A DNA stretch of 64,000 bases from Pampus argenteus (Eukaryota; Chordata; Actinopteri; Scombriformes; Stromateidae): positions 11,907,501-11,971,500 of the forward strand of contig CM072876.1 in assembly GCA_036937835.1 (NCBI GenBank), read 5' to 3'. A program made the translations under genes and the position numbers. The notes under the pieces were generated by a model. The model was not told the origin of the DNA. It searched no databases and saw nothing but the letters and a program-made list of their open reading frames with translations. Below, one piece after another: positions 46,539-59,480 of the stretch (its first letter is position 1; each line of letters starts with the position of its first letter).

Positions 46539-49500
46539 TCAGACAACTTTACTGCTGCTTGTTCCTTTGTATCTGAAGTCAGGCATGCTCCACACCCTCT
46601 GGGACTTCTCCATCCCTTTCTCCACATCTTCCGACACGGTTTTGAGGTCGTTCAACCCCGCCCCTTCTGCTGCCACCACTGAGGTCAGGCCCACTGTGCT
46701 GCCGAAGGGGTTGATCTTGATCCGGGACCTAAAGTTCACGAGGGACATGCTCATGGCGCGTTTGTTGTTCCACTGGCGGGCAAGGCGCTGCGCCTCCTCC
46801 TCCTCCTTCAGGTGGTCCAGAGCATCCATAAGGACGGAGCGGAAGAGGCCAGATACCTCCTGCACCTCTGGCTCGTTGGCCTGCATTACCTCTCGAAACC
46901 TGTGCAGAGCCAAACACAATACCTAAAGTCAGATTCTCAGTTTGATGTTATTTACAATTCTCTGCCACATTGACTTAATATTTAGTACTACCGGTCTTTA
47001 TCTCTGGAAGTAAAATAACCTCGGGTCATGGTTGAAACTTAAAATTTGTGACAGACAAAAGACGTTGTTTACCCCGCAGAACTATTATGTCTTGAGGCTT
47101 ATGTAGAAGTACCCAAAAGTGCCCAAAAGTGCATAGGACCATATTTATGTCTCCAGGTTTCTATGTTCTATAATATTCTGTACATTTTGTTGTGTTCCTC
47201 GAACAGATGTTTAACCTTTGTATCCATGAAGGAGTCAGTGTCACAACACTGCATCATCCAGAGGTAACGTATCTTAATTGAATTTATAATCTGCTCCACA
47301 TGCACACACACACACACACACACACACAATCATACAGTAGGTAGGGAAGAAAAACAGCTGGAAGCTTTACTTCTCCTTTACACATGCACCAATCTTTCAC
47401 ACGCTGGCTGTAATCATGGAATACTAGAATAGAGATAAAATAGAATTAAAAATAAACATGAAAAACTATTAAGTAATGCAGCAGAAAAGCCACAAACACA
47501 GACTATGACAGAACAAGAACCCTCTGATCTCTTATTTCAGTCAGTACAGTATGTGCTGCAGGTGACGCAAAGAATCGACCCGGGTTTTAATTCCAGCTGT
47601 GGACCAACGCGACGTCCACATATAATGGCTGATGTTATAAGAAGGCAACCTGGATCACAGTGATCAGCCGCTCACTGAGTCCCTCCTGCTAACCACCCAA
47701 TTACTCCTCCTAACAAGAGGTGGCTGAGGCCTTAACAAGCCTTTAAATAGAAATCTATTTGGGAACCTGTTTTCTTGTAAGTGTTCCCAGTTAACTGATG
47801 ATTGGCCGACCCTTTTTCTGCTCAGAGCCAGAACACGTGTTGTCTCTGAAAAACACATGACGTATTGAAACGCTTCAGGGCCAGAATCGTATTAATTTCT
47901 ATATGTGAATATACATATGAATAAGTAAATTATTTCTTAAATCAAAATACCATTTGGGCCTTGAAAGACATGATTAATATAGAATGTAAACAAATAGATG
48001 AATATAGACTCAAACTCAAACAAAACTACATTTGAATAATAAACAACTGAAGACTGCTATTTTCACCAGCTCTAAAAATGCAACAGCTTTGGCAACCAAT
48101 TTGAATGGGGAATCATTTCTTATCTCTTTCATTTTACTTATTTACTGTTATATTATTTTTCATCATCACCCAATATTTGGGCCCTGGGAAAACCAGCAGT
48201 CAGTTTATGGACGTTAAAGAGGATCCAAATAAAGGATTGACCCTCTGGAGATCATGAACGTGTGAACTGAAACTTTATGGCTCTATCCAGTAGTTTTAGA
48301 TATTTCAGTCTGGACCAAAGTGATGAATCAGCTGACTGCCATCCCTAGTGTGGAGACCATCCGTTAATTACACTTCACAGCCAAGCTGACAACCGCCGAC
48401 TCCACCTCTTCGCAGTTAATTAAAGTCACAAAACACTGGGTTGTCCCTGCTGTGGGCCAATTTCCACCTCACTCTTAGCACCTCACTGACTGTTCACATT
48501 AACACCAAACAAACTGCTTCCCAAAAACCTGCCGTACTCTTAACGAGACACCTGAGACCTCAACAGCTTTCTGTGAGCAGATGCTCAAACAAGCTCGGGA
48601 AGTCTCTGCTGCAGATAGAGAGAGAGAAAGAGAAAGAGAAAGAGAGACCTTACAGAGTCATGTGTGGGATGACAGAGAAGTTGGCCGTCAGTTTCCTTGA
48701 CAAAACATTTTCTTGTATCTGCCAAGTGTTTGTCTGTCCTTCGGCTACGTGTCTTGAAATCAAATGAACAGATTTCAATGGAATTAAGAGGACACACTGT
48801 ACTTTACTTGAGCCAGGGAACAATGTATTAAGTTTTGTGGTGATCTGGATGCGATTGTCTATTTATTCCATTAGGTGTTTATTTTTGGCTTTGACAATGA
48901 AATCAATGTATATTAGACTGTATGTTATTGGTGGGCAATATGATGATACCTGTCGGACAAAATAAATGTGTCAGAGATTTTGTATATAGATAACACATTT
49001 ATTCTCTGGTGACATAAAGTTATATTTGTCTCTACGAGCTGCTGTGGCTTCAGAGTAACATCTAGTTATTATTAATGTGTACTTTATGCAGTGGTGGAAG
49101 AAGTATCAGAAACTTTACTTAAGTTAAAGTATCAATACAACAGCGAAAAAGTCTCTATTACAAAGAAAAGGCCTTCTTTCATCCAAAAGTTCTACTTAAG
49201 TAAAAGCACAAAGGTCAAAAGTGTCAAAATGTTGTGATTGTTTATGTATTAATGCATAAGTATTCCTGTGTTTATGTCTCCTTACTTGAGTATGACCAGC
49301 CCGCAGCAGGACGGGGGCACCTTCGAGCAGAGGTCCTCCAGGCCGAGCCTCTCTCCGGTGCTGATGCTGTAGGAGGAGCGAGGCGTGCTGGCCAGCCAGC
49401 TGTAGTCCACTCCGGTCTTGAGGCGCCGGTACTCGTTCTCCCTCTCTTTCTGCTGCCTCTCTGCCTCCTTCAGCTGCCAGTTGAACTCCAGCATCAGGGT

Positions 49501-49575
49501 GTCAGTGACCACGTCGGCCGGGTCCCGCCGGGGGCTCCGGTAATAAGGCTCATTCCAGCTGAACCAGGAGGCCAT
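46539..49575 (-). CDS. rd3: RD3, photoreceptor guanylate cyclase regulator
   Basis: Two coding exons on the minus strand, 49575-49286 and 46899-46539 (TGA), are joined in phase and give 216 residues (human RD3 195). Matching stretches: DTLMLEFNWQLKEAERQQKE (a coiled-coil start), TGVDYSWLASTPRSSYSIS, ERLGLEDLCSKVPPSCCGLV, EPEVQEVSGLFRSVL, and the tail KTVSEDVEKGMEKSQRVWSM-PDFR. Known role: RD3 binds retinal guanylate cyclases 1 and 2, keeps them inactive during transport from the ER, and helps deliver them to photoreceptor outer segments. Loss causes early retinal degeneration in people and mice. The insert VVAAEGAGLNDL before the C-terminal motif explains the extra length. The start was set at MASWFSWNEP, which mirrors human MSLISWLRWNEA; an in-frame upstream ATG at 49618-49620 would add 15 residues and is less likely. 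Non-coding 5' exons may lie further right. RD3L is the alternative, but the similarity here favours RD3. Confidence 0.93.
47303..47328. repeat. (CA)13 microsatellite in rd3 intron
   Basis: A perfect CA dinucleotide run within the 2.4 kb rd3 intron. It is flanked by unremarkable AT-rich sequence. Confidence 0.9.
49091..49260. mobile_element. Teleost MITE terminal fragment in rd3 intron
   Basis: The segment begins CAGTGGTGGAAGAAGTATCA and continues with TTTACTTAAGTTAAAGTATC and TTCTACTTAAGTAAAAGCAC. I recognise this as one terminus of the same abundant fish element represented at 14820-15525 and 42650-43220. The body and opposite end are missing. It stops about 25 bases from the 5' splice site of rd3 exon 1 (49285). 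Confidence 0.65.
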
Positions 49576-50873
49576 GGCCCTGTCCTCCTCCTTCACAGCC
49601 CCCTGATGAGGCAAAGGCAATCAGAGGGAAGTCATCACACTGAAATAACTGAATGTGACCCCGAATTAAATGATGGCAACGATTATAACTGCTGAGCTGT
49701 TTGCTGAGATTAATCACTTTGGACTGTGTTTTTGCAAGCCTGTGTGTGACTAGTGAATAAAAAGAGAACGATGCATACTACATTGTTGTGTTTGTGTATC
49801 TGCATTTTGCAGAGCTTGAAACCTGAAATCTAGACAACATTTAAAACACAGTGTGCTTAATTAAATGTTTCTGCTTTCAAGGTTGTCATTCATAATGCCG
49901 CATCCTCTGAAGTCTTTTCCCACATCTGCGCATATTCCCCAAAGCGATCAGCATCCACCTGCTCTTTGTTCTACAGGTATCATATTCACACTCACAGATG
50001 CAGTATTCAGTTCAGTTCAATCAGTCTTTTGTTTGCCTAGTTTTTATAATGAAAGCACAACACAACATAATATAGAAACCCACTGTGAGGACTTTAGGTT
50101 TTGATGAAACATGACTGGCATGAATAGTGCTGAAGTGAATAATTAACTGATCAACAAAGAATGATGTCGTATTAAATTAATCATTTAAATATTTTTTTTT
50201 TACACATACATGCCAAATATCTTTTTTTAATTCTAGCTTCTTAAATTAGGCACTGCGAGTTTAAAAGAAACTGTGATGTGATTTTTCATATTAGACCAAA
50301 CAAGTAAAAAAATAAGAAAATATTCAGGATAATAACTGATTATGAAATTGTTTTCAGTCGTAGACCTGTAAAGCATACGCTGGGTATTTCTTAGTGGTAT
50401 CTTAGGATGTTTGATTCATTCTGTAATACTATTTGTTTTAGGTGTCTATTTAGTCTTGTCCTCTTTTAATCTTTCTCTTCTAATGCTGAGGCTATCCTCC
50501 AAACCCTGAGTGTTAACAGACACTGTATATGTGTGATACTGCTGCATAGTGGGGCTGTTTTGGTGCTGTAGATCAAATTATCAGCGTGTGTGGAGAAAAG
50601 GCTTTCACAGTGAGATTCGTCATAGCCCTGGTCGTACTTTCTTACTGCACCCAACAGTTTAACTCGGAGCTGACTTACCCTTTAAAATGGAGTCAAACAC
50701 ATCCAATAATGCATGCAAAGTCAATACGGTTACAACGCCCCTATATGTATGTTACAACACCGACACTCCAGTAGCTTGTTATAGCATGTTCTAATGATTA
50801 GTTTTGTTGTAGAGTTTAATAAATAAATAGGTAGATTGAATAAATTAATAGATAGATAATAAATAGGAGCAGG

Positions 50874-51134
50874 GCTGCAACTAACAATTGATTACTGACA
50901 GTTTAATTAATAACAATAATTTCTTGATTTGTCTAACCAACAGTACAAAACCCCCAAATATTCAATGTACTACCACATAAGACCAAAAAAAAGCAGCAAA
51001 TTCTCACATTCGACACCATCTACCTACCAAATAGGTTCCATTTTGCTTGAAAAATTACTTAAATGTTTAGTAGATAATCAAAATATTTTTTCTGTCCATC
51101 ATTTAATTGGTTAATCGACTAATCATTGCAGCTT
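50874..51134. mobile_element. Teleost MITE, GCTGCAACTAA family
   Basis: The element starts GGGCTGCAACTAACAATTGA and ends TTAATCGACTAATCATTGCA-GC. The ends are imperfect inverted repeats (GCTGCAACTAA against GCTGCAATGATTAG). Repeated ATTAATCGA-like phrases are characteristic of a widespread fish MITE. A second partial copy is at 41565-41850. No coding capacity. Confidence 0.7.
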
Positions 51135-52133
51135 TAAACAGTAAATAGGTTTAGCCTTGTTTCTTTCTTGTAGTCACCAGCTTCTGGGACATCCAAAATA
51201 ACCTTCTTACCTTTTCTTCTTCCTCCTATTTTCTGAAAGTTTTCTTAGAGTCAAAAAATAAAATAAAAAAACCAAAATCTGAAAAGTCCTCAGACGTCCG
51301 ATAGCTCAATATGTGCTACAGAGACGAGACCGGCTGAATGAAAAGCAGAGAGAGAAGAGAAATGAATCCTCTCTCTGCACTCCCGTCCTCCTCCTCACAG
51401 TCCCACAGTATTATCTCTACCTCTCTCCCCTCCTCCTCCTCCTCCTCCTCCCAGGAGCCTCTCTGGCCTTGTCTTTACTTGTTGCTGAAGGTTGGGGGCA
51501 CCATCCCCAATGGGAGCCATTGGATCACGGCCCCTGATGAAGTGCTTATGTAGCTTTTTACGATTTGCCGTTGCCATAGTGATGCTCCTAAGCCTATTTG
51601 TCCACAATAAGCTCCATCAGCTGAAAGGGAGCTAGAGAGCGATGAAGAGGCAGATAAAGAGGACAGAGTGGGTTGAGCAGCAAGATGGAAAAAGGGAGAT
51701 AAATCAAAGGATGCAGCTTTGAAGACACGGTTAGTGTAGTGTGGGCTCACCGTGACGACAGCTTAGTTAAGTGGCGAGTGGTATAATATCTGCAAGAGGT
51801 CAACCTGAGTAAATTAGCTTCCCACAGGTAATGAGTCTCACTGGCCCAGACACAGTCTTCCATGAATTATAGGTGGGTTGGAAGAATGCTAATTGCAGGA
51901 AATGTCTCTTAGGATGTGTGTGTGTGTGTGTGTGTGTGACATACAGATGGCAGGATGATAGGGAGGCAGAGAGGGAACGAGTCCAGATTGAATGTGCAGC
52001 ACTTGTTGTGTAGGTGGATATTAAGGTTTGTTGGTTTATTCTGTGTGTAGGTGTGAGCAGATAACCTCAGGCGCTTTTCCTGCACATATACACAGTAACC
52101 TTAAAATCCCCATCACAGCTCCAGCACAACACC

Positions 52134-52180
52134 ATCCTCCTCCTCCTCCTCCTCCTCCTCCTCCTCCTCCTCTTCCTCCT
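52134..52180. repeat. (TCC)n microsatellite
   Basis: About 14 TCC units with one TCT interruption near the right end. A shorter TCC run is at 51428-51452. Confidence 0.9.
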
Positions 52181-53089
52181 GCTCAGTGCTAAATAACATG
52201 ATGTATGAACTGTGAACTCCGTTTAGTTGCTGCAGAAACACCAACCAGTGTAAACAGAAAATCAGTGTGCTTGTTTTTTTCGTTTTTTTTTTTCCTTGAA
52301 AATAAAAATGAATACTTTAAATCAGCTGTTATATATTCTAATGACTGATGAGTAATCCCTGCAAACACACACTCTGACTCACACGTTTATTTAAATACAC
52401 AAAGCTTCGTACCCAAAATGGTGTCTTTATAAAAAAGTATTTTATAAATATTTTCATGATGAAACATCGACTCTCTTTTGCTTTTTCCAAACGCAAGATA
52501 AAAGGTGACCAAAAAAATCATAGAAAGTATGTCAATTTTTTGACCATGTTCCAAACTTTCTGAGCAGATGAAGTTTTACTTGTTATTTAATAATTACTTT
52601 AATTAATTAATAGTTCATTTTCTCTCCTGAGTAATGAGCACTCAAATAAATGAAATGATAAATACTTTGAATTCTTTGGCATGAACTCAGTAGAACAGTA
52701 GTACGATCCAGAAAGAGGACACTGCTCCTGCTGTGTGTTTACCTGAGCGTGAAGGTGACAGATGGGCAAGTAAACTCTCCCTGTAATCCAAACAGATGAC
52801 AGCACTAATCCTCTAAAGGGATTCCCTCCTTCAGCACCGGAGCGAACCCTGGCCGTAGGGCTCCGGCGGTGCGTCACCAGGCATTGATGTTGTTTGTGAG
52901 GTTTGGCAGACTTGTTATGAATGGTGGAAAAGACACCTTTGTGTTATGACGCATGACACTCAGGCTCAGACCTCCACACAGCAGGGTCACACCAGGTGTT
53001 TGACCCACGGCGGATTGGGATGGATGGAGTTTGCTGCACTGGGAGTCATTTAGAGGGCAAAAAACAATTAAACTGATTAAACTGAACAA

Positions 53090-53454
53090 TTAAAGTCCCC
53101 CTCCACTCAAAACTATGTTTCTCTTCTAGTTCCGTAAGATGGACGTTTTGAGTTTGACACTAGAAAACTGTTTTCACATTCCTATGTTGAAAGTGTTTTC
53201 TAAGTTTCTCTGTGCTTGTTTTAAAATATGATTTTAAAGGTCGGGCCTACGAGCATGATTTGTGACATCACAACTAGCACAACGGGAGCCAATCCTGGTC
53301 TAATATTCAATTTACACAAGTGTGATGTGGAAACATCAGCAAACGTTTTATCCTAAAGCATCTTTGAGTACAGGACATCAACAGATATGAGAGCACACAA
53401 TCACATAAATGCACATCCGGGTCACAAAGTTTTACAAGGTAATGCTCCCTTTAA
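53090..53454. mobile_element. TTAA-flanked MITE (piggyBac-like)
   Basis: The 365-bp segment is bounded by TTAA at 53090-53093 and 53451-53454. The left tip reads AAGTCCCCCTCCACTCAAAA, a start I recall from many fish MITEs. The right tip read inward is AAGGGAGCATTACC, so the inverted repeats are short and imperfect. The internal part includes GTGACATCACAACTAGCAC. No coding capacity. Confidence 0.65.
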
Positions 53455-55234
53455 CTCAGAGTTTTTGGCTCCACCTTCAGCAGATAAATGTGTAAAAAAG
53501 AACATCTACTGTACACACCACACACACACATTATTCTGCACAGTGAAGCTCTGACATCCGACTGTAGCAACAAAAAGACAAACTTTACATTTGTTCTGTT
53601 TAGGAAAATGTCTTTAAGGTTACATTTGACTCTATTTTAGTGTGAAGGTAGTTAAATATATTATTAGTTTCTTGGAAATGTAGGTTGGTCCCCTGTCATA
53701 TATATATATACTGAGAGATTTTAGTTAGAGATATATTTTTGGATATTTTATCTTTTTACTTTGATTTTTTTCCCTGTTTTAACTGTGATTCTCAAAGATG
53801 ATGTCGTGCAAGCAAAAATAATAGAGCCACTTTGAGTCATTATTGAGTCATTATTTTGAATGTGATGGTTTTTTTTGTAAATGCCATATCCACTCCAAAT
53901 TGCCAACACAGGCCTCTAATGAAGCCAAGTCTTTTTTTCTTCTGTTGGTGTAGGACACTACTGGAAAAAACGTCATGAAAAAATGTTTAAAAGTGGAATT
54001 TGGCAGGTTGTTTCTGTTATGTAGCTATTTATCAATTACTGCAGGGGGCGTCACATCACCATATAGACTGAGGCTTCATATGTTCCCCAGCAGGCCGGCA
54101 CAGACAGCTCGACCTGTTAAAAGTAATTTCCTTAGTTTTCTGTTATTAAAGATGCAGAGACTTAAAACTCATTCCTAAGTGGATCCTGAAAAGATAAACA
54201 TCATAATCTCCTGGAGGTGAGCAGGACTTGTTATACATAGACAGCGACTCAGTATGAGTCATGGGGAAGTACAGATTGGTCAGCCTTAAAACCAGTGCAA
54301 ACACTAGTGTGAATCTTCACTAATGCATATCAAGCTCCTGTAATGTGGCTGATCTCTAAAGCACACAGCTAGAGGGAAGATTGTCATTATTTCAACTGCT
54401 CAACGCTGTCAAAGAAGCTGCCAGCCTCATTGTTTCTATGCCTCGGCTGTAACATCTCAGATCTGTGGGGTAATAATCATCACAGGTGGTACGAGTATTG
54501 TTATGCAGTATTTTGGGTGGAGAGAGAGAGAAGCACCTGGGTGTACAGAGCAAAATAACGTTTTATCTTTTGAAAAACTCCTGAAATTTTTTTTTATTAA
54601 AATAAGCAACGCACCATCACGCCCGCCGAACAAATATGATCAGCATACACTAACGCATTCCTCACTGAACTACAAAGGGAACGTGGAACGGGGGCCTCAC
54701 GAGAACCTGGCGAGCAACTTTGTTTTACTAGATAAACATTTGAGGTTAGAGTTATACGGAATTGGCGCTAGCATCTTATCCAATATACATAAACTTTTAG
54801 AGCTTGCAGCACATTAAGAGACAATAAGGCCTTTTTTTCTCCTCTCCAGTGAGAAACAAGCAGTGAAGCGTCATGGGTGGCTATTAATGCAGCTGAATGT
54901 GAGCTTTGTTGGATCGTCAGACTACTTCACATAGAGACCCTATATCTCATATGTCCATCCCACACTGAAGTGAACAGAGTAACCGTCACATGATGAGCCG
55001 AGCACACCACACTCAAGATAAAGGTCTGTTCCACTGGAAATGACTTTTTGTACTTTTTTCCTAGAAGTGTTTTGGAGTTTCTTTTTCTTATGTGACAGAT
55101 TTAAACATTGTTCAGATTTTCCCTTTTTTCCCCGTCAGTGGTTAATATAGTGTATGATAGATCTCACTGCACACACTGCTTTGTCAAAACGGTATTCATG
55201 GAAAAGATACCTCAGCTTATTTGTCTAAATTTTT

Positions 55235-55600
55235 ACTATTTTTCTAAGGTAACGTAGGTATCGGGTATCATTGTGTGGAATTTGTACTTCCGTTTAATTT
55301 GCTATACTTTACTCCACTGTACAATGTCAGAGAGAAATATTACATTTAAGCTTTTAGTTACAGGTGGAGATTTTTCATTCAAATCATCAGTTGATGAAAA
55401 GCTAAATGTCTTTGCAGATTAAACCACCCAGTACAGTTAAAACATGCTGCGTACATGTTAATACACTAATAAAAGAATATTATTATTATATATTGTTATT
55501 AATATTCCCCTTAACGAGTACTTTTAGCTTTTATCCTTGAAGTACATTTTACTTATAATGCTTCTGAACTTTTACTCAAGATGGATTTTGATTACAGGAA
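55235..55600 (+). mobile_element. Decayed copy of the abundant teleost MITE
   Basis: Phrases such as CTATACTTTACTCCACTGTA, GTCAGAGAGAAATATTACAT, GTACTTTTAGCTTTTATCCT-TGAAGTACATTTTA and CTGAACTTTTACTCAAGATG-GATTTTGATTACAGGA match, from memory, the body of the same family as 14820-15525, in the opposite orientation. Both tips are eroded. Confidence 0.5.
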
Positions 55601-58207
55601 TCCAGCTGTCATCACTGTGATATTACCAGTAAAAATGTGGAGAATTTGGGATAGAAATGTGAGCAGGGTGATAAGAAAGGAGGGGGAGATTGACTTATTA
55701 GAAACAGAGAGGAAGAAAAGTAAACAAAAAAAAAATATTAACTCACTGTAAGTTACCTTCTAGAAACTGGCCTAAAAGGGTTTTGTCTCATTCATTCATC
55801 CACCTTCCTCCCTATCTGTCTCAATAAACAATCAGCAAGAATTTCCCCTTGCTCAAATTTCATTATGTAATCCCAAAGCTGTGTAATAACAGACATGTTC
55901 TTAAGCACATCTGACTGGAATTGAAACCGACTGAGCCGCAAACCTAGCTGCCCTCTAGTGTGACTATAGGGAAGGAAGTTCGGGGCAGATCACATGAGTA
56001 GCCTACAGTGAAAAAAAAATCAGTTTTGCTGACATCCCCTTTTTTCATTGGCCTTTGTCCAGCATCCCGTTTCACTAGAAAAGCCTCTGTGGACTGTGTA
56101 CTAAGGTCAGTGAATCTGCGCTGGGGGCTGAATGTAGCTCAACGTGGTCTGAGCTGCTGGATAAGTAGGCCTGAAGAAACCGTAAAATGAAGTTCAGTCA
56201 CTCCTCGCAATGGGATAAAGGTGTAGCTTTACAGATTCAGTGTCAGTGATACCGTCTACCATCACTGGTAGAGATCTGTAACCCTCACTAATGATGTCGT
56301 ATCTTGAACATTAAACAGGGCCAAGCGAGCTGTTGTACCCAGTGTCCAGTCTTTATTCTAAGCTACATTCATCACCACTAGTTCATACACGAGAGTGGCA
56401 TTGATCTTCTCATCTAAATCATATTATTTATTTTTATTTTTTGCTGAAAAATTACAGTGGTGAGACTGAACCTTCAGAGCTAATCTGTGTGGGTTCATCA
56501 CCACAGGTGACCCCTTTTACATATAGTGATTTCATCCATTGTTACCATAAAAATACTGATTTCTAAGCAGCTTTAAACAGCATGTGTAACAGTGGAGGCG
56601 TCTGTTATTTAAACATGTTTTATAAAATGTATCCCCTTTTTCTCTACTCAGACGGACTGAAACAGAGACGGCGTGTCAGCCTGCAGCCAGTTATGCAGAG
56701 ACGGCCTGATTCACGACTCTCTGCCTGTTATACATCCATATTGCTCAGCCATTTCCAGATGGTTGGAAATGTATTGAAATGAAAGAATAAATTCCTCTAT
56801 GCAAACCGGAGTTCACTTTCAGTTATGTGTAAGGCGTCTTACTCATTGTGCTTGCTGCACATTCGTGTGAGGGTCTCCGGTTTGCCCTCCCAACGCTGAG
56901 ATAATATGACCTAATGACCTCTTCAGCAAAGTACTCACTTTCTCTGTCTGTCGCTAATAAATTAGGGAAGAGTGATCGAGCATCTGAAATACTGAAAAAC
57001 TTTTAAGGATAAAAATGCACCAGAAAAATATACGGCGTAATGTTTCGGGACTTCTTTGACTCCACGGTAGAGTAACTGGTTTGTCTGATAAGGTCGGATT
57101 CTTAACAACAAATATCAATGCTGATATATGTGACCAGTGTCTTTAAGATGCTTCGAGCAGTTCTTTCTTGATGGCTGTTGTTTATAATCACTGGATATCA
57201 CATGACTGAGAAACTCTTCCTTGGAAAGAACATTTCCCCCCCCTCTTTCACACACTTCAGACGCACACACGTCAGACACAGAGAGACTAAACTCAGTGTT
57301 TGCGTACAATATTTGACCCCAGCGTCATGTTCTTTTTGCTGAAAAGCTCCAGGCCTCAGATCCACAAGACTGTGTTAAAAGTGTTTTTGAACGCTCATGT
57401 AAAAGAAAAGAACACACTTTACTTGTTTTCTTTTTTTTTTGCCTTGCAGCTGTCCCAGTTACCCTAGATACAATGGCGAGCACTTGGTGCTTTCAAGAAA
57501 ACAAGCGTGTTTCATGTTTCGTGACATCGGTTTTCACCTCCCACCACAGAGCCTGAAAATGTCAGCAAAAATGTTAAAAAAAATAAAAAAAATCCATAAA
57601 GAGAATATTATCACAACATTCATGACCTTTAACTAACCCAACCGTTATCATTGACAAACACACACAAACAACTTGTACCAAATCTCCCATGTTCTTTTGA
57701 ATGATCTAACATGCCGAGGACTAATTGTGTAACTATCTGGTGAAAACACAACAGAATGACTGAATTAATAATCACACTATTGCCTGACTTCACATTCACA
57801 TCCCATATGTACTGCATTGTATGCACACCCAAAAAACCCACAGCTCATTTTCACCATATTATAATATCTGTAAAAACTCAGAGTGTGTGTGTGTTGAGAG
57901 TGTGTGTGTGTGTAGGAGAGGAGCATATCAGAACAAAACAAATCAATTGTGTGCTGAGCTGGTTAGGGGCCACATTTCCAGCAGTGAGTTTGATGTTTCA
58001 TAGAATTCCTCTTGTCAGTTAGTACACACATCCTTGTGATAACCTGTGTGTGTGTGTGTGTGTTGTGTTGATCGGGGGAAGGACAAAGTATCTATAGAAC
58101 AACCACATTTGACTGTGCGTTTGTTTCTAAAGATAAATCTGAACAATAAAAAATCTGTGAGCTGGCGGAGGAGGACATCAGGAGGGAGGAAGAGCAAGTT
58201 TTGTAAC

Positions 58208-58360
<153 letters not shown>

Positions 58361-59249
58361 TATAGATGTATCTTGGGACACCCTGGAGTCCCAAACCACG
58401 AGGTTTTGAGTATCTGATTGAACATATAAACAGAGGGATGTTAGACAATCTCATCTTTAGTGAATGATGTCAATTTTCCTTTAGAGTGTGACAACAGCAA
58501 TCCTGCCATTATTTAACTTTCTTCTGTCTTGAGGGTGATTTATGATGTGATGAGTGTGTGTGTGTGTGTGTGTTCACCATAATGGCTCCTGTGTGCTTCC
58601 ATAAAGACGTCTTTTATTTTTACTGTATGCAGATTGCATAACGGTGAGGGGAGATATATTGGGCATGTTTGGTGTTGATCTTCTCTTTTCTCTTCCTGGA
58701 GTTGTTAGCACTCGGTTTATCAGTGAAGAATCAATTATTGCTGGTTGAACCTACTCAACTCTGTGTTCAAAGTCTGAGAAGTTGGTGAGTGAGGCATGAC
58801 CGTACAGTATCTGCAATCTGTGAAACATTAACTTAAACTCTTTTTCCTCAACATCTTAATACCGCGGTCCTGAGAGAAACCCAGGTTTGATTTGTCACTT
58901 GGTTTTCATCGTTTCAGCAGGTTTTCAAAACATCTGGACAAACTTTGCACCCACTTTTTCACACAAAAGTATCCAAGTTATTTATCTCACTTCCTCACAT
59001 GCTCTATTCTGATAGAATAGACACAGAAATAGAGACAAAATACACAAGTAAAATAATCCAAAATATATAAAAAAATAAAATATACCAGATCGCTTTCATT
59101 TAGGAAAAAATAATGATCCTTCTAAAGAATTTAACTCAAGGTCCACTTACTCAGTTATTTCCCATTGCATCAAAACAGGAAGCGACCTATAAACACTGCT
59201 CACCTTCTGCGAGTCTCTGCATTATTGACACACTTATAAACACTATATT

Positions 59250-59480
59250 TTGTGCTTCATTTTGCACTGTATTTTTGTGACTTTTTGGTCTCAGTACAAT
59301 TTATTTTTTACTATTCATGTGTTCAGGTCCACTTAGTACCTTTGTTTTTGTTTTTGTTTTTGTTTTTTCATGCTCACTTCTGTGTAGTAAATGCTCATCA
59401 TTTATATTGTGCGCGTTATCTTGTATTTGTGCCACTTCACTTTCCCCAGTGGGATCAATAAAGTTGATCTAATCTTATCT
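59250..59480 (+). mobile_element. Probable 3' tail of a LINE
   Basis: The stretch CACTTTCCCCAGTGGGATCA followed by ATAAAGTTGATCTAATCTTATCTTA resembles the typical 3' end of fish L2/CR1-type LINEs (cccc..ggggatcaataaagt followed by short tandem ATCT-like units). A T5G pentanucleotide-like run lies at 59341-59367. No reverse transcriptase frame is present, as expected for a 5'-truncated copy. Confidence 0.5.

Noticed and set aside
49234..49695. Plus-strand 153-codon frame opposite rd3 exon 1
   Set aside because: The minus strand encodes the recognisable RD3 N-terminal half; the plus frame is its GC-rich antisense.
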